NCBI RefSeq assembly: GCF_947301925.1
Contig: NZ_CAMYUE010000009.1
Span: 46,902 to 110,901 of the forward strand
DNA: 64,000 nt
Reading direction: 5' to 3'
Origin: an uncultured Ruminococcus sp.
Lineage (GTDB): Bacteria > Bacillota > Clostridia > Oscillospirales > Ruminococcaceae
Shown here: positions 61,353 to 64,000 of the stretch, one piece after another
Position numbering within the stretch: position 1 is the stretch's first letter
Layout: each line of letters begins with the position of its first letter
Made by a program: the position numbers and the translations under genes
Notes under the pieces: model-generated
The model's input: the letters and a program-made list of their open reading frames with translations, nothing else
What the model was told of the DNA's origin: nothing
The model's database searches: none

Positions 61353-61538
61353 TTGACTCCGCCTTAACACTTCGGTGTATAATAATAGAAGCTGCGGCAG
61401 AAGATGTGATCCGGCTGTAATAACTGCTGCTGTAAAGGCGTTCGCAGCTCCCGGGACTTCACAGCCGCAGACGCGCTGAAAGGCCATCATCTCACGCCGG
61501 GGCAAATATACAACGATATTTTTTAAGGAGAATCTATC
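61353..61538 (+). promoter_or_regulatory. Promoter and structured leader of nitroreductase gene
   Basis: TTGACT (61353-61358), 19-base spacer, TATAAT (61378-61383). About 150 bases of GC-rich leader follow. ACAGCCGCAG (61471-61480) can pair either with CGGCTGT (61412-61418) or with CTGCGGC (61392-61398), and not with both. A palindrome TTGTGCACAA lies at 61321-61330. No known riboswitch class recognised. RBS AAGGAG ends the leader. Confidence 0.55.
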
Positions 61539-62057
61539 ATGGAAGCATTTGAAAACCTCATCACACGAAGAAGCGTCAAGAAATTCAAGTCCGATATGGT
61601 ACCGAAGGAGATCATCGAAAAGATTATCGAAGCAGGCACCTATGCCCCCACGGGAATGAACCGTCAGGCACCGATAATCGTGGCAGTCACCAACAAGGAG
61701 CTCCGCGACCGTCTCTCGAAAATGAATGCAGCGGTAATGGGCATGGATATGGACCCCTTCTATAATGCTCCCGTTGTCCTCATAGTTCTTGCGGACAAGG
61801 ATATGTTCACATACCTCTATGACGGCTCTCTTGTTATGGGCAACCTTCTTAACGCCGCTCATGCTCTGGGAGTTTCAAGCTGCTGGATACACCGCGCCAA
61901 GGAGGAATTTGAATCCGAGGAGGGCAAGGAGATACTCAGGAGCCTCGGCATAGAAGGCAACTACGAGGGCATAGCTCACTGTATCCTCGGTTACGCCGAC
62001 TGCGACGAGCCAAAGGCAGCTCCCAGAAAGGAAAACTACGTTTACTGGGCAGAATGA
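61539..62057 (+). CDS. Nitroreductase family flavoprotein
   Basis: 172 residues, a small member of the family. FMN-binding start FENLITRRSVKKFKSDMVPK, then AGTYAPTGMNRQAPIIVAVT and the C-terminal LGVSSCWIHRAKEEF with GYADCDEPKAAPRKENYVYW. It likely reduces nitro compounds, quinones or an unknown metabolite with NAD(P)H. The substrate is not predictable. It is followed by a strong hairpin shared with the convergent aminotransferase gene. Confidence 0.9.
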   Translation: MEAFENLITRRSVKKFKSDMVPKEIIEKIIEAGTYAPTGMNRQAPIIVAVTNKELRDRLSKMNAAVMGMDMDPFYNAPVVLIVLADKDMFTYLYDGSLVMGNLLNAAHALGVSSCWIHRAKEEFESEEGKEILRSLGIEGNYEGIAHCILGYADCDEPKAAPRKENYVYWAE

Positions 62058-62082
62058 TCCCCTGCCTGACTCATACAGACAA

Positions 62083-62115
62083 AACAGCCGCAGGTTGCTC
62101 CTGCGGCTGTTATTT
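62083..62115. terminator. Terminator between nitroreductase and aminotransferase
   Basis: AACAGCCGCAGG (62083-62094) with CCTGCGGCTGTT (62100-62111), then ATTTT on the plus side. Confidence 0.85.
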
Positions 62116-63281
62116 TACTCTTTCGGCATTTTCTTCCGTATATCGTTAAGGCGTTCAAGGGCATTTTCCAGAGTTTCGTTCTTCTTGGCGTAATGCAGTC
62201 TTATGTAGCGGTTTTCGGGCTCCTTGAAGAAGCTTGAACCGGGAACGGCTCCCACGCCCACATACTCAGCAAGCTTCTCGCAGAACACAAGATCGCTGCT
62301 GTAGCCGAACTCCGAAATATCAAGGAGTATGTAGTAAGCGCCCTGGGGAACTGTATGACGGATACCGATATCGTCAAGACCTCTCAGGAAGAGATCGCGC
62401 TTTTCGGTGTACTTGTCCTGAAGCCACTTGTAGTAGTCGTCACCGAAGCGCAGACCCGTTACCGCAGCCTCCTGCAAGGGTGCGGCTGCACCCACTGTAA
62501 GGAAGTCGTGTACCTTCTTGACGGTATCTATGATGTGGGGCGGAGCAATGACGTAACCCAGTCTCCAGCCCGTGATGGAATAGGTCTTGGACAGTGAGGA
62601 GCATGAGATAGTTCTCTCCCACATATCGGGCAGACTTGCAAAATAGATATGCTTGTGAGGAGCATAGACGATATGCTCGTATACCTCGTCCGTGATAACG
62701 AAGGTGTCGTACTTCTTTGCAAGGTCTGCGATTATCTGCAATTCCTCAAGAGTGAACACCTTGCCGCAGGGATTGGACGGATTACAGAGTATCAACGCCT
62801 TGGGACGCTGTCTGAAGGCGGCCTCAAGTACGTCCGGGTCAAAGCTGAACTCAGGCGGTATGAGCGGAACGTATATGGGCTCTGCTCCCGAGAGAATGGT
62901 GTCGGCGCCGTAGTTCTCATAGAAGGGCGAGAAAACGATGACCTTGTCTCCGGGATTGGTCACCGACATCATAGCCGCCATCATGGCTTCCGTGCTTCCG
63001 CAGGTGACTACTATCTCGTCGTTGGGGTCGATATCTCTCCCCATAAGACGGGACTGCTTCTCCGCAAGAGCCTCGCGGAAGTTCTGGGCTCCCCAGGTAA
63101 TGGAATACTGGTGGAAGTCCTCCTTTGTGACCTGTGCAAGGCGGTCAAGTATCTCCTTCGGGGGCTCAAAGTCGGGAAAGCCCTGGGAGAGATTGACTGC
63201 GCCGTATTTATTGGAGATCCTCGTCATACGTCTGATGACGGAATCGGTAAAAGTCGCTGTTCGGTTTGAAAGTTCCGGCAT
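62115..63281 (-). CDS. Class I/II PLP aminotransferase
   Basis: 388 residues. Fold-type I: NLSQGFPDFEPPKEILDRLA, TCGSTEAMMAAMMSVTNPGD, LCNPSNPCGKVFTLEELQII, and the PLP Lys in SCSSLSKTYSITGWRLGYVI, then RLHYAKKNETLENALERL. It resembles MalY/PatA-type aspartate or aromatic aminotransferases. With a phenylacetate-CoA ligase gene just upstream on the same strand, an aromatic 2-oxoacid substrate such as phenylpyruvate is plausible. RBS AAGGAG. The specific donor and acceptor are inferred. Confidence 0.88.
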   Translation of the reverse strand: MPELSNRTATFTDSVIRRMTRISNKYGAVNLSQGFPDFEPPKEILDRLAQVTKEDFHQYSITWGAQNFREALAEKQSRLMGRDIDPNDEIVVTCGSTEAMMAAMMSVTNPGDKVIVFSPFYENYGADTILSGAEPIYVPLIPPEFSFDPDVLEAAFRQRPKALILCNPSNPCGKVFTLEELQIIADLAKKYDTFVITDEVYEHIVYAPHKHIYFASLPDMWERTISCSSLSKTYSITGWRLGYVIAPPHIIDTVKKVHDFLTVGAAAPLQEAAVTGLRFGDDYYKWLQDKYTEKRDLFLRGLDDIGIRHTVPQGAYYILLDISEFGYSSDLVFCEKLAEYVGVGAVPGSSFFKEPENRYIRLHYAKKNETLENALERLNDIRKKMPKE

Positions 63282-63313
63282 ATTTTTTCTCCTTAAATAA
63301 TATTAAATGAATC

Positions 63314-63412
63314 GGGCGGATAATATCCGCCCCTACAAAAATAATTTGTAGGGGGCGATGCTCACACCGCCCCGTTCTTTTCGGGCTGATGTAGGCATCA
63401 GCCCCTACAATC
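63314..63412 (-). repeat. Composite repeat: dispersed palindrome copy 4 plus larger inverted repeat
   Basis: GGGCGGATAATATCCGCCC (63314-63332) followed by CCTACAAA, then ATTTGTAGGGG. Outer arms TTGTAGGGG (about 63346) and CCCCTACAA (about 63403) enclose GGGCTGATG/CATCAGCCC. It is the richest copy of this repeat family in the window. Confidence 0.75.
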
Positions 63413-63433
63413 ATCTCTTATATTATAACATCA

Positions 63434-64000
63434 TTAAATATTGTAGTCAATATTTCTCTCGTCGATAACACGTCTTGACTTGTGCTCGGAACGTGTATCA
63501 AGTCCGCCGTCGGGGTGAACGATCACTCTTGCAGGCTTAACGCCGATACGAGCCTTCAGTGCTGCGCTTACCTCTGCTGCAACTGTCTCATCGTCCTTGT
63601 CAACGCCCGAAGCCTTCTCGACCTCAACTGCATACTTGCTTGTGAAGTCCTTCTCGAAGATACGGATGAGATACTCGCCTGTGAGGTCGCTCTGCTCACG
63701 GATAACAGCCTCGATATCGCTGGGGAACACGTTAACAGCGGAAACGATGAACATATCGTCCTTTCTGCCAAGAATATGTATCCTGCCGTGTGTACGTCCG
63801 CACTTGCACTTTGTGGTGTCGATGCGTCCGATATCGCCTGTCTTGAAACGGATAAGGGGACGTGCGTGCTTGCGGAGAGTTGTGAATACAAGCTCGCCTG
63901 TCTGTCCGGGTTCGAGGACCTCGCCTGTGTGGATATCTACTGTCTCAACGAGGATATGGTTCTCTGCGATGTGGAGACCGTCGTGGTATTCGCACTGTGC
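63434..64000 (-). CDS. paaK: Phenylacetate-CoA ligase, C-terminal part
   Basis: 188 residues are visible; the start lies beyond the right edge. Adenylate-forming fold: LHIAENHILVETVDIHTGEV, GQTGELVFTTLRKHARPLI, RFKTGDIGRI, a Cys-rich knot CKCGRTHGRIHILGRKDDMF, and the C-terminal lid VSAVNVFPSDIEAVI. This matches PaaK. It makes phenylacetyl-CoA from phenylacetate, ATP and CoA; in clostridia PaaK often accompanies indolepyruvate-type oxidoreductases of aromatic amino acid metabolism. It is followed by the repeat region and the aminotransferase gene. Confidence 0.9.
   Translation of the reverse strand, partial: AQCEYHDGLHIAENHILVETVDIHTGEVLEPGQTGELVFTTLRKHARPLIRFKTGDIGRIDTTKCKCGRTHGRIHILGRKDDMFIVSAVNVFPSDIEAVIREQSDLTGEYLIRIFEKDFTSKYAVEVEKASGVDKDDETVAAEVSAALKARIGVKPARVIVHPDGGLDTRSEHKSRRVIDERNIDYNI

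Noticed and set aside
61384..61538. ZTP, FMN or cobalamin riboswitch in the nitroreductase leader
   Set aside because: Signature sequences of these classes were looked for and are not present; only unassigned pairings are seen.

Overview
The window looks like chromosomal DNA of an anaerobic, Gram-positive clostridial bacterium, most likely a Ruminococcus-like member of the Oscillospiraceae. This is inferred from gene content: type III glutamine synthetase, the LL-diaminopimelate aminotransferase route to mDAP, ferredoxin-linked 2-oxoacid oxidoreductase, phosphotransacetylase, ECF transporters, and sporulation genes (spoIIP, ytfJ/gerW, dacF-like, a SpoIID-domain protein). Promoters are textbook sigma-A type with 17-base spacers, and TTG or GTG starts are common. 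No rRNA, CRISPR array, intact transposon or prophage is visible.

Layout. 1-4545 (+): ECF vitamin transporter operon headed by a transcobalamin-like surface protein. 4698-10197: a RepA-like ATPase, pta, an ECF sigma factor with its membrane partner, a lone AlbA_2-domain protein, tRNA-Arg(CCG) beside tandem 81-bp repeats, and a permuted papain-like hydrolase. 10186-11647 (-): spoIIP and a small membrane protein. 11808-20031 (-): conserved cluster of two site-2 protease paralogs (one without catalytic residues), scpA, scpB, ytfI/ytfJ-like genes, dacF, rluB and metAA. 20247-26636: rpmB, a solute-binding lipoprotein with circularly permuted domain order, a flavin-fold protein, cysK-like, an atypical methionyl-tRNA synthetase and gltX. 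26794-35082: accessory region with small secreted proteins sharing a leader, peptidoglycan-binding proteins, a SpoIID-domain protein, a fused MFS/spermidine synthase and a mosaic secreted protein. 35198-36128: membrane protein and cyclophilin.

36190-55279 is a nitrogen island. The minus-strand genes gltB, gltD, a glnA paralog, an ANTAR regulator, purF and asnB run from one promoter. The divergent plus-strand genes are amt-PII, pyrG, glnN, dapF and dapL. They import ammonium, fix it through GS/GOGAT, and spend glutamine or glutamate on purines, CTP, asparagine and mDAP. Both divergent transcripts start with a promoter-proximal intrinsic terminator whose 5' arm overlaps a small A..G hexaloop hairpin of the kind ANTAR proteins bind. 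I read this as an autoregulated antitermination circuit.

55343-64000: membrane-anchored thermolysin-like protease, a four-subunit 2-oxoacid:ferredoxin oxidoreductase, a nitroreductase with a long structured leader, an aminotransferase and the 3' part of a phenylacetate-CoA ligase. The last three enzyme types could together convert phenylacetate to phenylalanine, a known trait of ruminococci, but that assignment is inference.
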